25,020 nucleotides of DNA from a virus, in the IMG/VR virus record IMGVR_UViG_3300005529_000094, positions 1-25,020 of that record; one strand, 5' to 3'. This document shows, piece after piece, positions 14,975-22,541 of the stretch (the first letter of the stretch is position 1; the number at the start of each line of letters is the position of its first letter). The position numbers and the translations under genes were made by a program. The notes beneath the pieces are model-generated. The model was not told the origin of the DNA and made no database searches. It worked only from the letters and a program-made list of their open reading frames with translations.

Positions 14975-16923
14975 GCCGCCGCTCCGACCATCGACGTCGC
15001 CACGCGCGTGGAAGCGGTGACATTGGGATCAGGCTTGACGCGCGCTTTCGTGCCCGGCTCCGCCGAAACGGTGACGTGCACTTTCTGGGGTTCGTTCTTG
15101 CCAGCTACAGGTTGCGAATAAGGGCCGTTGGGAGCGGCATTGAAGGCTTCATTCGCATAGGAAGTTCGGCGATTGAAACTGCCGTCATCGCCGAAGCGTT
15201 CGTACTGCACGCCGAATACCAACGCCGCATTGTCGACCGCAGTAGTCCGGCGAAGGTTGCCGCCGGCCTGTTTCTCGCTGTTGTTCAACTCCCAGTTGAT
15301 GAACTTCAGTTGATCCTCGAAGCTGGCGCCCTTCAGCGGCTCATGCATGACCTGCTGAAACAACTGCACACGCGATCCGAGCCACTGCCCGACGCCCATC
15401 GCTCCGCTCTTGGCATTGACGGCGTTGGGATTGAGGCCGCTTTCCTGTTCCAGATTTCCGACGATTCCGGCGGACTGCGCACGGGTCCATCCTTGCGACA
15501 TGAAGTACTGCATCGCCTTCGAAACCTTGGCTTTGCCGTAGCCGGTACGCTCTGGGTGAAAATCGCCCGAGTGATTTTCTGGCGTGCGGCGATGCATGTC
15601 GTCGAGCGCTTCCTGCGCGCCCGGAATTCCGAGGGTGGCGGCCAGACGTGCCGCGCCTTCTGCGATCACGTCGCCGGCTTTGGTGCCCTGCAGAAAATGC
15701 GTGTAGATCCAATACCCGGCAAGCGCCCCGGTCGCGGCGGCGATGGCCGTGGCGAGCGTGCCGAACACGGCCGCCATGCCACTCAACCCGGTAATGGCTG
15801 AAACGCTGGCAACGCTGATCTTTGCGAAGGCGCCGGCGATGCTCAACACCGGCGAGAGAAACTTCGCCCCCATGATCGCACCGGCGCCGATCATCACGAC
15901 GTTCCAGCCGCCGATCGACTTAACCGCGTCGTTGATCGAATGCACCAGGTGATCGACGCCGTCAATGGAATTGCGGAGGTTTTTACCGACGCGCTTCCAG
16001 TCGATACTGCGCAACCAGGCGCCGAACTCGCGCGCGTATTCGCCGATTTTCTGTGCGATCAGCTCGCGGTTCTTGCCGACCCAGTCGGTCAGTCCGTTCA
16101 ACAGCGGCTCGATCGCCGGCATCAGTGCGTTGCCGATCGAGTTCTTCAGCGCGGAAACGGTGATGTCCATCTTCGCCAGCTTGTCGGCGAATTCATCGGC
16201 AGACTTAATCTGCGCCGGCGTCATGATCAGGCCGGTTTTCTCGGCTTCCGCGCGCGCCGCGCGCATGTCGCCGTGGTACTTGCGGATCAGCGGCAGCATG
16301 GCGGTGAGGCCGAACTGTCCTGCGACCAGCCGCTGCTTTTGCGGATCGAACAGGTTGTAGATGGCGCGGCCCAGGGCGTCGAATTCGCCGGCGGCATCCA
16401 CCGCGCCGCTGGCGGTGCGCTTGATGCCGATGCCAAGCCGGTTGAACAACATCAGCGCCTGCTGGTTGCGGCCGTACAGCGCATCTTCCATGGTGTCGCC
16501 GAGGCTGGTGAGGCTCTGCGTCATCGCCTCGCCGGACAAGCCGGCCAAGCGCGCGGCGCCCTGGAATTCCTGCAACTGCGTGGTGCCGATGCCGATGTCC
16601 TGCGCGGAATAGGTAACGTTGCGGCCGAGCTTGGCTACGCCATCGGCGAGCGCGATGACGCCGGCGACGGATGCAATGCCGGTAATGCCGGTGAGCGGCG
16701 CCGCGATCGAGGCGATGCCGCGCGCGGCGGCGCGCGCATCGGCGCCGATGCGTGACAGGTTGGCGCCGATCTTATCGAAGCCGATCTCGCGGCCGAGACT
16801 CTTGAAGGATTTTCCGACCTGGTCGAATGGGCGCGTCAGCTTGCTGACGGCATCGTTGACCTTGCGGACGGTGGCCGTGGCCTTGTCGGTGGCCGAGATG
16901 ACGATCTGGAAGGTCTGTGCCAT
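14971..16923 (-). CDS. Tail tape measure protein with C-terminal phage tail lysozyme domain
   Basis: The 650-residue protein begins with a helical coiled-coil-like region (TFQIVISATDKATATVRKVNDAVSKL) typical of Mu/P2 tape measures, with hydrophobic stretches near 68-98 and 345-408 that may enter the host membrane. Residues about 467-595 are a phage tail lysozyme domain: AMQYFMSQGWTRAQSAGIVG, then NLEQESGLNPN with the probable catalytic Glu494, GAMGVGQWLGSR (508-519) and ALVFGVQYERFG. This would cut peptidoglycan during DNA injection. Using about 0.15 nm per residue, 650 residues correspond to a tail of roughly 100 nm, less if the lysozyme does not span the tube. The ATG lies one base after the stop of the frameshifted chaperone. 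Confidence 0.9.
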   Translation of the reverse strand: MAQTFQIVISATDKATATVRKVNDAVSKLTRPFDQVGKSFKSLGREIGFDKIGANLSRIGADARAAARGIASIAAPLTGITGIASVAGVIALADGVAKLGRNVTYSAQDIGIGTTQLQEFQGAARLAGLSGEAMTQSLTSLGDTMEDALYGRNQQALMLFNRLGIGIKRTASGAVDAAGEFDALGRAIYNLFDPQKQRLVAGQFGLTAMLPLIRKYHGDMRAARAEAEKTGLIMTPAQIKSADEFADKLAKMDITVSALKNSIGNALMPAIEPLLNGLTDWVGKNRELIAQKIGEYAREFGAWLRSIDWKRVGKNLRNSIDGVDHLVHSINDAVKSIGGWNVVMIGAGAIMGAKFLSPVLSIAGAFAKISVASVSAITGLSGMAAVFGTLATAIAAATGALAGYWIYTHFLQGTKAGDVIAEGAARLAATLGIPGAQEALDDMHRRTPENHSGDFHPERTGYGKAKVSKAMQYFMSQGWTRAQSAGIVGNLEQESGLNPNAVNAKSGAMGVGQWLGSRVQLFQQVMHEPLKGASFEDQLKFINWELNNSEKQAGGNLRRTTAVDNAALVFGVQYERFGDDGSFNRRTSYANEAFNAAPNGPYSQPVAGKNEPQKVHVTVSAEPGTKARVKPDPNVTASTRVATSMVGAAA

Positions 16924-16924
16924 G

Positions 16925-17325
16925 TCATCCGCCGTTGTTGCTGATCCGATGCGCCTGGTCGTTCCACCATTCCAGTTCCGTCAGCGTGAGCGACCAGGCC
17001 TCGCGCGGACCCCAGTGATAGAACCGGGTGACCTCGGCGATCAGGTTGCCCCAGCCGGCGCCGCGCCAGCGTCGGTAAAACCCGAGAGATACGCGCTCGC
17101 CTCCGCCAGATCGCGTTGCGAGAGCTGCTCCACCGCGCCGCGCGGCACCTTGGCGATGGAACTGATCAGGTTGATCATCACGCCGACGCTGGTGTCGGCG
17201 CGCTGCGCCTTTTCCAGCTCGCCGGCGGTGGGCTCGCGCAGTTTCAGTTCCGGATAGGTGATCGCGCCATCGCCCGAGCCGACGGTCAGCGGTTTGCGCA
17301 GATGGATGGTTTTCTCTTCTTCCAC
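16925..17325 (-). CDS. Frameshifted tail assembly chaperone fusion (gp41-GpE type)
   Basis: A -1 frameshift at 17077-17083 after codon 83 would join the 94-residue chaperone frame to a second frame that stops at 16925, giving a 133-residue product. The extension begins YRRWRGAGWG and contains NLIAEVTRFYHWGPREAWSL and TELEWWNDQ, a clear GpE-type segment (helix, xxHW.P, then a Trp-rich helix). In P2, Mu-like and lambda-like phages the short and long chaperones are made in a fixed ratio and coat the tape measure before tube assembly. The second frame has no good start of its own and ends one base before the tape-measure ATG, so shifting is the natural way to express it. Confidence 0.85.
17041..17325 (-). 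CDS. Tail assembly chaperone, short form (Mu gp41-like)
   Basis: The 94-residue product belongs to the phage tail assembly chaperone family that includes Mu gp41 and P2 E. Typical parts are TIHLRKPLTV (6-15), ITYPELKLREPTAGELEKAQR (about 22-42), VGVMINLISSIAKVPRGAVEQL (about 47-68) and the helix DLAEASAYLSGF. It starts with GTG at 17325, preceded by AGGAG. Just upstream, the tube-gene stop is followed by a small GC-only hairpin (GCGCGC stems, 17338-17352) that might affect how much chaperone is made relative to tube. It acts in the cytoplasm and is not part of the virion. Confidence 0.9.
   Translation of the reverse strand: MEEEKTIHLRKPLTVGSGDGAITYPELKLREPTAGELEKAQRADTSVGVMINLISSIAKVPRGAVEQLSQRDLAEASAYLSGFTDAGAAPAGAT
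17054..17083 (-). promoter_or_regulatory. Programmed -1 frameshift signal: slippery GGGTTTT plus stem-loop
   Basis: The minus strand reads GGGTTTT at 17083-17077 in the phase G-GGT-TTT, the canonical X-XXY-YYZ arrangement for simultaneous -1 slippage of Gly and Phe tRNAs. Six bases later lies a GC-rich hairpin, GCTGGCG-CGG-CGCCGGC (17070-17054), seven base pairs with a three-base loop. The spacing is as expected of a stimulatory structure. The -1 frame then stays open for 50 codons. Confidence 0.88.
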
Positions 17326-17353
17326 AAAATTCTCCTCGCGCGCTCAGCGCGCA

Positions 17354-17728
17354 TCAGGTTTCTGTCACGCTGCCCTGCGGGCCTTCCCAGCGCACTTCCA
17401 CCGTGGCATCGGTGGCCTTGGCGGCTTGCGCTTCGACCGTCCACATGTTGCGACCGATGACGGTCTTGCCATTGGCAAGCTCGGCCACCACGGTGACGTT
17501 GCTCATGGCGTTGAGCTGCGCCACGCTCAAGCCGCCCGAATCGCGCAGCGTGCAGGCGATGTGCGGCGCGGTGGGCTTCTCGCTGTAGCCGTGCACCGAA
17601 TCCATGCCGGTGAGGGTTTCGCGCGATACCACCGCGGGGGAATATTCGAAATCTCCGGCGAGCATGTAGGACTGACCGTCCACGGTCAGGTACGCGGTGC
17701 CGGCCAGGCGGTTGCTGTTGTTCGCCAT
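17354..17728 (-). CDS. Tail tube protein (Mu gpM-like)
   Basis: The 124-residue protein is the inner tube subunit of the contractile tail. It reads MANNSNRLAGTAYLTVDGQS, then AGDFEYSPAVVSRETLTGMD (about 25-44), IACTLRDSGGLSVAQLNAM (about 57-75), VTVVAELANGKTVIGRNMW and a C-terminal VEVRWEGPQGSV, the order of motifs in the Mu-type Tail_tube family. The ATG at 17728 is chosen because GGAG stands eight bases ahead and MANN is the family N-terminus; a TTG 18 bases further up is poorer. It follows the sheath gene and a terminator with a T-run only about 17 bases before its start codon. Confidence 0.92.
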   Translation of the reverse strand: MANNSNRLAGTAYLTVDGQSYMLAGDFEYSPAVVSRETLTGMDSVHGYSEKPTAPHIACTLRDSGGLSVAQLNAMSNVTVVAELANGKTVIGRNMWTVEAQAAKATDATVEVRWEGPQGSVTET

Positions 17729-17744
17729 GAGCTTTTCTCCGGGC

Positions 17745-17771
17745 AAAAGAGAAGCCGCCCGAAGGCGGCTT
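17745..17771 (-). terminator. Intrinsic terminator with UUCG tetraloop between sheath and tube
   Basis: The minus strand reads AAGCCGCCTTCGGGCGGCTT (17771-17752), an 8-bp stem with a C(UUCG)G tetraloop, followed by CTCTTTT. It lies 26 bases after the sheath stop. The hairpin is identical in sequence to the core of the one at 3067-3088. Confidence 0.78.
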
Positions 17772-17797
17772 GATGAGGAGGGTCAAACGAAGGGGAT

Positions 17798-19291
17798 TTA
17801 TTGCAGGCGGAATTGCGCGAGCAATGCGAACACGCGCAGCTGGTCGATCAGCACGCCTGGCCAGAGGACGTCGATGCGGTTGGGATTCTGCGCGTTGATC
17901 TGCACCACCAGGCCCTGCGCGAAGGCGGCGCTGTTCTGCACGTAGCCGTTGTATTCCAGCGTCTGGTACTCGGCGATGATGTCGGCCTTGATGATCGACG
18001 GCGTGACGATCGCCGAGCCCGGCGCGAAGCGCGTGCCGTCCGCGGCGAGTTTCACGCGCGCGTATTTCGAGGTGACGACGCTCGCCAGATCCCGCAGGAT
18101 GAACATCAGCAGGAACATGGTCTCGATTTCCAGGTAGCTGTCGTCCGCCTGGCCGAAACCGTTCTTCTGGTAAGTGGTGATGACATTCTCCAGCTGCACC
18201 GTGCCATCCTGCGCGACCGTGAAGGTGCTGATGCCGTCGAAGAGCAGCGTGTTGCGCTCGCTCAGGGTGAAGCGGGATTGCAGCGGCGGCGGCAGCACCG
18301 AACTCAGCTTCAGCGTCTGCAGCGGCCGGCCGGGATCGGCGCGCAGCGCTACCGCCGCGGTGCCGGCGAGATCCGCCGCCCATACCCAGTTGGGCGAAGG
18401 CGAATCATAGAAACCGAGCACGGTTTCGTGCTGGTTGTTGCGCGCGGTGCCGAAGGTGGTCTGCGCGGAGACATTGCCACGGTAGGCGGCAAAAACATGG
18501 CCGTACACCTGGCTCGCCCAGCTCCAGCGGCCGGTCTGGTCGTTGAGCAGGCTCTTCAACGCATCGAGCGACGTGCCATCGGTATACGGACAGACGATGA
18601 AGTCGAACGGCTGGTCGCCGAGGTTTGCCAGCGCGGTGGTCAGCGAAGGATTGGTGGCGCCGTTGGCCATTGCGACCAGGGTGTACGCGACACCCGGCGG
18701 CGTGACTTCGCCGGCGGCCGCGCCCTGGTAGTTGAAGCGCAGGTCGATATCGTTACCCGCGGCGCCGGCGTTGTTAGCCGTGATGTTGACCTTGCTGATG
18801 GTCGTGCCGTCCACGGCCGCGGTGACCGGCAGATCGGAATTCGCGTTGATGGCCGCGGCAAGTGCGGTGGCCATCGAATCGGCGGTGTCGGACGTATCTA
18901 CCGGCACGCTGACGAGCTGGCCGCCGATGTAGAGCGAGAGCACGCCGACCGCGGTCGGCACGGAGGTGAAGTTGATCGACCCCACCGCGGCGACGGCGCC
19001 GACCGCGTCGGAGAGCGGCAGCAGCCAGACTTCGCCGAACGAATCGGCCTTGTAGTAAGCAGCTACCTCCTGCGCGAGCATCGAGCCCTGGCCTGCCTTG
19101 GCGATGGCATCGTTGGGGCCTGCGCAGATCACCGGCACGTTGGGCGTGGCGTTGCCGTCGGATGTGATCTGCCCGATCAGCAGCGCGCGTTGCGTCTGCT
19201 GGCCGGTGTTGGCTTGGCTATTGTCGACCTCCGCATAGAACAGCGGAACGCGAAGATTCTGGGGGATGTTGGAAAAAGGTACGGCGCTCAT
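17798..19291 (-). CDS. Contractile tail sheath protein (Mu gpL-like)
   Basis: The 497-residue protein is the contractile sheath subunit. The N-terminus VPFSNIPQNLRVPLFYAEVD (4-23) followed by TQRALLIGQI (about 32-41) is diagnostic of Mu-type sheaths. Further family features are LAQEVAAYYKADSFGEVWLLPL (about 77-98), FDFIVCPYTDGTSLDALKSLL and the conserved C-terminal part TVAQDGTVQLENVITTYQKN, DDSYLEIETMFLLMFI and RIDVLWPGVLIDQLRVFALL, which forms the contact with the tube. Length is normal. The start overlaps the DUF2635 gene by four bases, and GGGAG stands before the ATG. Confidence 0.95.
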   Translation of the reverse strand: MSAVPFSNIPQNLRVPLFYAEVDNSQANTGQQTQRALLIGQITSDGNATPNVPVICAGPNDAIAKAGQGSMLAQEVAAYYKADSFGEVWLLPLSDAVGAVAAVGSINFTSVPTAVGVLSLYIGGQLVSVPVDTSDTADSMATALAAAINANSDLPVTAAVDGTTISKVNITANNAGAAGNDIDLRFNYQGAAAGEVTPPGVAYTLVAMANGATNPSLTTALANLGDQPFDFIVCPYTDGTSLDALKSLLNDQTGRWSWASQVYGHVFAAYRGNVSAQTTFGTARNNQHETVLGFYDSPSPNWVWAADLAGTAAVALRADPGRPLQTLKLSSVLPPPLQSRFTLSERNTLLFDGISTFTVAQDGTVQLENVITTYQKNGFGQADDSYLEIETMFLLMFILRDLASVVTSKYARVKLAADGTRFAPGSAIVTPSIIKADIIAEYQTLEYNGYVQNSAAFAQGLVVQINAQNPNRIDVLWPGVLIDQLRVFALLAQFRLQ

Positions 19292-19476
19292 GCGTCTTCA
19301 CTCCCGCTGGGTTTCTGGGGTTTGGCCTTGACCTTCTTGCCCACCGTCACGCTGCCGTCGGCAATGCGGCGCAGCCAGTAGGAATCGCCGTCCGCGACCT
19401 CGCGGCCGGTTTCCGGCAACAGGTCTTTCTTGACCGGATCGCGCGTCAGCACGCCGGGCTTCGGATACACGTACAT
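19288..19476 (-). CDS. DUF2635 family small tail protein (Mu gp38-like position)
   Basis: This 62-residue protein shows the DUF2635 pattern: YPKPGVLTRDPVKKDLLPE (4-22), GREVADGDSYWLRRIADGSV (24-43) and a lysine-rich end. Members occur directly before the sheath gene in Mu-like phages, as here; the molecular function is not known. AGGAG stands seven bases before the ATG, and the stop overlaps the sheath start by four bases. Confidence 0.88.
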   Translation of the reverse strand: MYVYPKPGVLTRDPVKKDLLPETGREVADGDSYWLRRIADGSVTVGKKVKAKPQKPSGSEDA

Positions 19477-19485
19477 GCAAGGCTC

Positions 19486-20115
19486 CTATTGCGGCAGCTC
19501 GATGTCCGCGCCGGCCTCGCTGCGGCCATCGGGCCCTTGCGTGCGCGGCGCCGGCTGCACCGAAGCGGGGAATGGCGGGTTGGGATACGTGCCGGAGGGA
19601 TCGAAGACGTTGACCAGATCCGCGTCGATCGTGACTTCCTCGAGCGGCGTGGTCTGGATCTGGTAGAAGTCTTCCGGCCCCTGGTAGAACTTCAGGCCGA
19701 TATCCATCGTCAGCTCGCCGAGGTGCGTTTCGCCTTCGCCGGTGACGGTGTTGCCGCAGCGGACAAAGGGATATTCCTCGATCAGCCCCATGATCGCCGG
19801 GTTGTTGATCAGCGTCTGCTCGATCTGCTGCTGCAGACGCTCCAGCGCGGCCATCGCGAGCGCGGCGCCGGCATCGGCTTTCGCCTGGTTCACCTGCACG
19901 CGGCCGACGACGCGCAGGGTCATCGTCACTTCGAACTGCGGCGCGCCGTTTGGACCGAGCGATTCCTTGTTCTCTTCCGGCGTGGAGAGAAACAGCACCG
20001 GATAATTGCCGGACCAGGTGGGCCGGTCCAGTGGCGAGAACACATTCGAACCGGCATCAGTCTTGCCGATCAACTGCGCTTGCGCGGCGGTGCGCAGATC
20101 CGCCGATTGCGTCAT
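19486..20115 (-). CDS. Tail terminator (lambda gpU-like / minor tail protein)
   Basis: The 209-residue protein lies where the tail-completion gene is expected, between the head-tail joining gene and the sheath block. It has DLRTAAQAQLIGKTDAGSNV (6-25), NYPVLFLSTPEE (about 37-48), a strand-rich ending of the first half (FEVTMTLRVVGRVQV), a long helix (about 77-105, ADAGAALAMAALERLQQQIE) and further strands (GELTMDIGLKFYQGPEDFY). The order helix after paired strands with a damaged-symmetry beta-sheet is that of gpU-like terminators, which cap the growing tube. The Pro-rich C-terminal 40 residues are extra. Family assignment is from pattern and position rather than a single diagnostic motif. Confidence 0.7.
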   Translation of the reverse strand: MTQSADLRTAAQAQLIGKTDAGSNVFSPLDRPTWSGNYPVLFLSTPEENKESLGPNGAPQFEVTMTLRVVGRVQVNQAKADAGAALAMAALERLQQQIEQTLINNPAIMGLIEEYPFVRCGNTVTGEGETHLGELTMDIGLKFYQGPEDFYQIQTTPLEEVTIDADLVNVFDPSGTYPNPPFPASVQPAPRTQGPDGRSEAGADIELPQ

Positions 20116-20441
20116 GGCGAACTCATCTTGCCCAGCATCAGCTTGGCCCAGCCGTGACCGTCAATGCGCACCTCGCGCACTACGTAGGTGGTGTTGACGC
20201 TCGGCACCTGCACGGTGTCATCCTGCGCGGGCGTCTGCGAGAACAACGCCAGCCGTACGCCGAGCACCGGCACGATGGTGGTGGTGCCGAGCGGATCGGA
20301 GAGATCCACATCCTTGTAAGCAGCATCGAACACGCCGACGATGCCTGGGACAGCAACGCCGGCCGCCGTGGTGTAATTCACGGCTTCCGCATACACCTGC
20401 TCCAGCGGCTGCAGGACGTTGGCATCCCAATCGATCGGCAC
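20112..20441 (-). CDS. Head-tail joining protein (lambda gpFII / Phage_attach-like)
   Basis: The 109-residue product starts with GTG directly after the upstream stop (TAAGTG). The second half, VRLALFSQTPAQDDTVQVPS then TTYVVREVRIDGHGWAKLML, matches the Phage_attach pattern of lambda FII-like proteins, which bind the filled head and make the platform for the tail. The N-terminal part (QPLEQVYAEAVNYTT, then IVGVFDAAYKDVDLSD) is also usual. Its place after the capsid genes and before the tail terminator agrees with the call. The stop overlaps the next start by four bases. Confidence 0.75.
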   Translation of the reverse strand: MPIDWDANVLQPLEQVYAEAVNYTTAAGVAVPGIVGVFDAAYKDVDLSDPLGTTTIVPVLGVRLALFSQTPAQDDTVQVPSVNTTYVVREVRIDGHGWAKLMLGKMSSP

Positions 20442-20687
20442 TTACGCCAGCCTCACCGAGGGACCATCGCTCGGATTGATCTTCGGCACTTGCTGCAGCG
20501 GGATTTCTTCCGCATCTGGATCGACCAGGAAGCCGAGTTTGCGCAATCGATCGGCTTCGCCCGCTTCCAGCTTGATCTTCTGCCCTGCCTTGCGAGGCGG
20601 CTTGTCCTTGGCCTCGTAGATCGTGTGACCGCGCGCCACGACCGCCTCGACGATTTCCGTCGGGGCGGTTTCCTTTGCGGCGCCCAT
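20442..20687 (-). CDS. Small head-module protein, function unknown
   Basis: The 81-residue protein is coupled to the capsid gene by a TAATG overlap. It reads MGAAKETAPTEIVEAVVARG, then HTIYEAKDKPPRKAGQKIKL and EAGEADRLRKLGFLVDPD. The pattern of a short strand, then Gly-x-x-hydrophobic, then an Ala-x-x-Leu helix and Gly-hydrophobic recurs in many small phage proteins encoded after capsid genes (DUF7210-like), usually without known role. Position would also allow a packaging accessory of the lambda FI kind, but it lacks FI length and composition. Confidence 0.6.
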   Translation of the reverse strand: MGAAKETAPTEIVEAVVARGHTIYEAKDKPPRKAGQKIKLEAGEADRLRKLGFLVDPDAEEIPLQQVPKINPSDGPSVRLA

Positions 20688-21754
20688 TACGACACCTGCG
20701 CGGGGCAGACCGTGGCGGCGAGACCGGCATTGACGCGGCTGGGAATCACCAGCGGCGAGCTCTGCATCAGGATGATGCGCTGCGCCGGGTCGTTCTCCAC
20801 CCAGGTCTTCGGTGCGTACGGCAGGCCGGCATAATTGAAGGCCGGGTCGAGGATCTGGCCGAAGGCGCGCGTGCCTTGCAGATCCTTGCCCGACATCAGA
20901 ACGGTGCCATCCGGTAGCATCGGCTGTTCCACGCCGTCGTCGTCGATGTACCAGTCGTTGTAGACGTAGAGGTCGTACTGGCCCCAGCGGCCCTTGTACA
21001 CCGCACCGCGCGCGATCTGCGCGCCCGGATCGATCGGGCCGGCTTCGCCGAGCTTGGGATAGAACACCGCGCCCTTGAGCGTCGGATCCGCGATGAATGC
21101 TGACCACGCGGAGGTGGTGAACACGAGCGTGTCGCACACGCCACCCGATAGCTTCAACACCTGATGCTGCCAGGCTTCGATGTTCGCGGTGGGCGAAGCA
21201 TTGCCGGCGGTGATGTTCGCGGCTGTCCACTGCGCGGTGCCCGTGAGTGCGACGGTGAGCGAAGAGTCACGGCCGAAGTCGATCAGCTCGGTCGGGAAAC
21301 CTTCGCCCTGCACCGTGACGGTGCCGCTGCGCAGCGCGCTCGCCGCCATCCACTCGAGGCGACGATCCAGCATGTCGATCTGGTCGGCCATCTCGAAATT
21401 GATGTTGGCCATCTCGCGCTCGGCGCCGGTCAGCTCGCCGCCGCCGATGCGCTCGCCGATCTGACGCATCACCGGTTTGCGCAGATCCGGCGCGCGCTTG
21501 TCCTTGATGTAGGCCGGCTTGTACATGTTGGTCTGGTAACGGCGCTGCTCGACCAGCTTGCCCTGCACCAGCGGGCTGACGAACGGCGACATGCGGCGCA
21601 GGCCGACGTCGATGTCGATGGCGACGTATTCCGTGTCGCTGACCTTGATGTTGGGGAAGAAGCGGTCGAGCAGGAACTTCTGTGCGCGTTTCAGCGTTGG
21701 CACCACCTGGATGAGGTCGATGGTGCTGAACGGGAAACTGGATTGAGCAGTCAT
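20687..21754 (-). CDS. Major capsid protein (lambda gpE family)
   Basis: The 355-residue protein is the main head subunit of the lambda E type (Phage_cap_E). Visible family parts are FSTIDLIQVVPTLKRAQKFL (9-28), FFPNIKVSDTEYVAIDIDVG (about 32-51), APDLRKPVMRQIGERIGGGE (about 88-107), NINFEMADQIDMLDRRLEWM (about 115-134) and the C-terminal DPAFNYAGLPYAPKTWVEND then RIILMQSSPLVIPSRVNA. The length is normal. GGAGAG stands six bases before the ATG. It is separated from the decoration gene by the terminator at 21781-21804, which suggests separately tuned expression. Confidence 0.95.
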   Translation of the reverse strand: MTAQSSFPFSTIDLIQVVPTLKRAQKFLLDRFFPNIKVSDTEYVAIDIDVGLRRMSPFVSPLVQGKLVEQRRYQTNMYKPAYIKDKRAPDLRKPVMRQIGERIGGGELTGAEREMANINFEMADQIDMLDRRLEWMAASALRSGTVTVQGEGFPTELIDFGRDSSLTVALTGTAQWTAANITAGNASPTANIEAWQHQVLKLSGGVCDTLVFTTSAWSAFIADPTLKGAVFYPKLGEAGPIDPGAQIARGAVYKGRWGQYDLYVYNDWYIDDDGVEQPMLPDGTVLMSGKDLQGTRAFGQILDPAFNYAGLPYAPKTWVENDPAQRIILMQSSPLVIPSRVNAGLAATVCPAQVS

Positions 21755-21777
21755 TGAAACTCTCCAAGCAGTGGAAA

Positions 21778-21804
21778 CGAAAAAAGCCCGCGCGAGGCGG
21801 GCTT
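21778..21804 (-). terminator. Intrinsic terminator between decoration and major capsid genes
   Basis: The minus-strand stem AAGCCCGC/GCGGGCTT (21784-21804, five-base loop) is followed by TTTTTT. It lies 27 bases after the stop of the decoration gene and about 30 bases before the capsid start codon. Confidence 0.82.
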
Positions 21805-21830
21805 GTTCAGCGGGGTGGAATGGTTTCGGC

Positions 21831-22523
21831 TTACGGGCCGGAATCGTTGCTCGGTGGCGCAGCGGACACGGCCGACTTGATGAAGATGCCGTACGCGCGG
21901 GCTGCCGATACGAGCTGCGCCAGCGTCCAGGACGGATCGAACGTCAGCGCATTGCCGTTGAACTCGCCCATGACGTAGCCGCCGGTGGTGACCGGACCGC
22001 CGGACGCATCGGCGTCATCGGCCAGGATCGCGACCGGATTCTGGCTGCCATCCACTGCGGTCTTGACGCATTCGATGTAGCCGCCGGTGGCATCCGACAC
22101 GGTGATGTCGAATTCGTCGCCGGCGACGAACGCGGTGCCGCCCGCGGTGATCGTGAATCCGATCTGGCCGCCGGTGCTGAAGGCCGAACCTACGGTCGCA
22201 GTGCCGACGTTGCCGCCTTCCGGATCCGTCACGGTGAAGCTGGTGGAGCTGGTGGCGATGGCCTTGTACACGCCGACCTTCGGCGCAGCGCCGACGCTCA
22301 ACGTGCCGATGGTGCCGTTGCCGGTATTGCTGGCTTTCGCCGCCGCGCTGATCGGGCTGACGTTCTGCTGGCCCAGCACGGTGCCGCGTTTCAAGGTTCC
22401 CGACAGCAGCACGATCGGCTGCGACACGAGATTCTTGGCATCGGCGATGAGCTGGTCTGGCAAATAGACTTCCGACTGGATACCCGGCTGTTGCGGGTTG
22501 TCGAGGACGTTGCTTGCGGACAT
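21831..22523 (-). CDS. Head decoration protein (lambda gpD-like) with inserted beta domain
   Basis: The 230-residue protein combines a gpD-like frame with an insertion. The outer parts are the N-terminal SEVYLPDQLIADAKNLVSQP (17-36), LKRGTVLGQ (44-52) and the C-terminal VMGEFNGNALTFDPSW, LAQLVSAARAYGIFIK. Between about 60 and 146 lies an extra strand-rich module (GVYKAIATSSTSFTVTDPEG, then FAAGDEFDI-like FVAGDEFDITVSD). Lambda D is only about half this size. Such proteins cement the expanded capsid at threefold sites; the insert should project from the surface. AGGAGAT precedes the ATG. The gene is bracketed by two terminators. Confidence 0.88.
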   Translation of the reverse strand: MSASNVLDNPQQPGIQSEVYLPDQLIADAKNLVSQPIVLLSGTLKRGTVLGQQNVSPISAAAKASNTGNGTIGTLSVGAAPKVGVYKAIATSSTSFTVTDPEGGNVGTATVGSAFSTGGQIGFTITAGGTAFVAGDEFDITVSDATGGYIECVKTAVDGSQNPVAILADDADASGGPVTTGGYVMGEFNGNALTFDPSWTLAQLVSAARAYGIFIKSAVSAAPPSNDSGP

Positions 22524-22541
22524 GGTGATCTCCTGAAAATG

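Noticed and set aside
17338-17352. Further terminator after the tube gene
   Set aside because: A GCGCGC/GCGCGC hairpin with a three-base loop exists, but no T-run follows on the minus strand and it lies just ahead of the chaperone ribosome-binding site; at most it affects translation.
17354-17746. Tail tube start at TTG 17746
   Set aside because: The ATG at 17728 has GGAG at good spacing and matches the family N-terminus. The TTG lies in the T-rich tail of the terminator.
17801-19381. 526-codon plus-strand ORF opposite the sheath gene
   Set aside because: Antisense shadow typical of GC-rich DNA, with an Arg/Gly/Val-rich composition and no domain, while the minus strand encodes a clear sheath protein.
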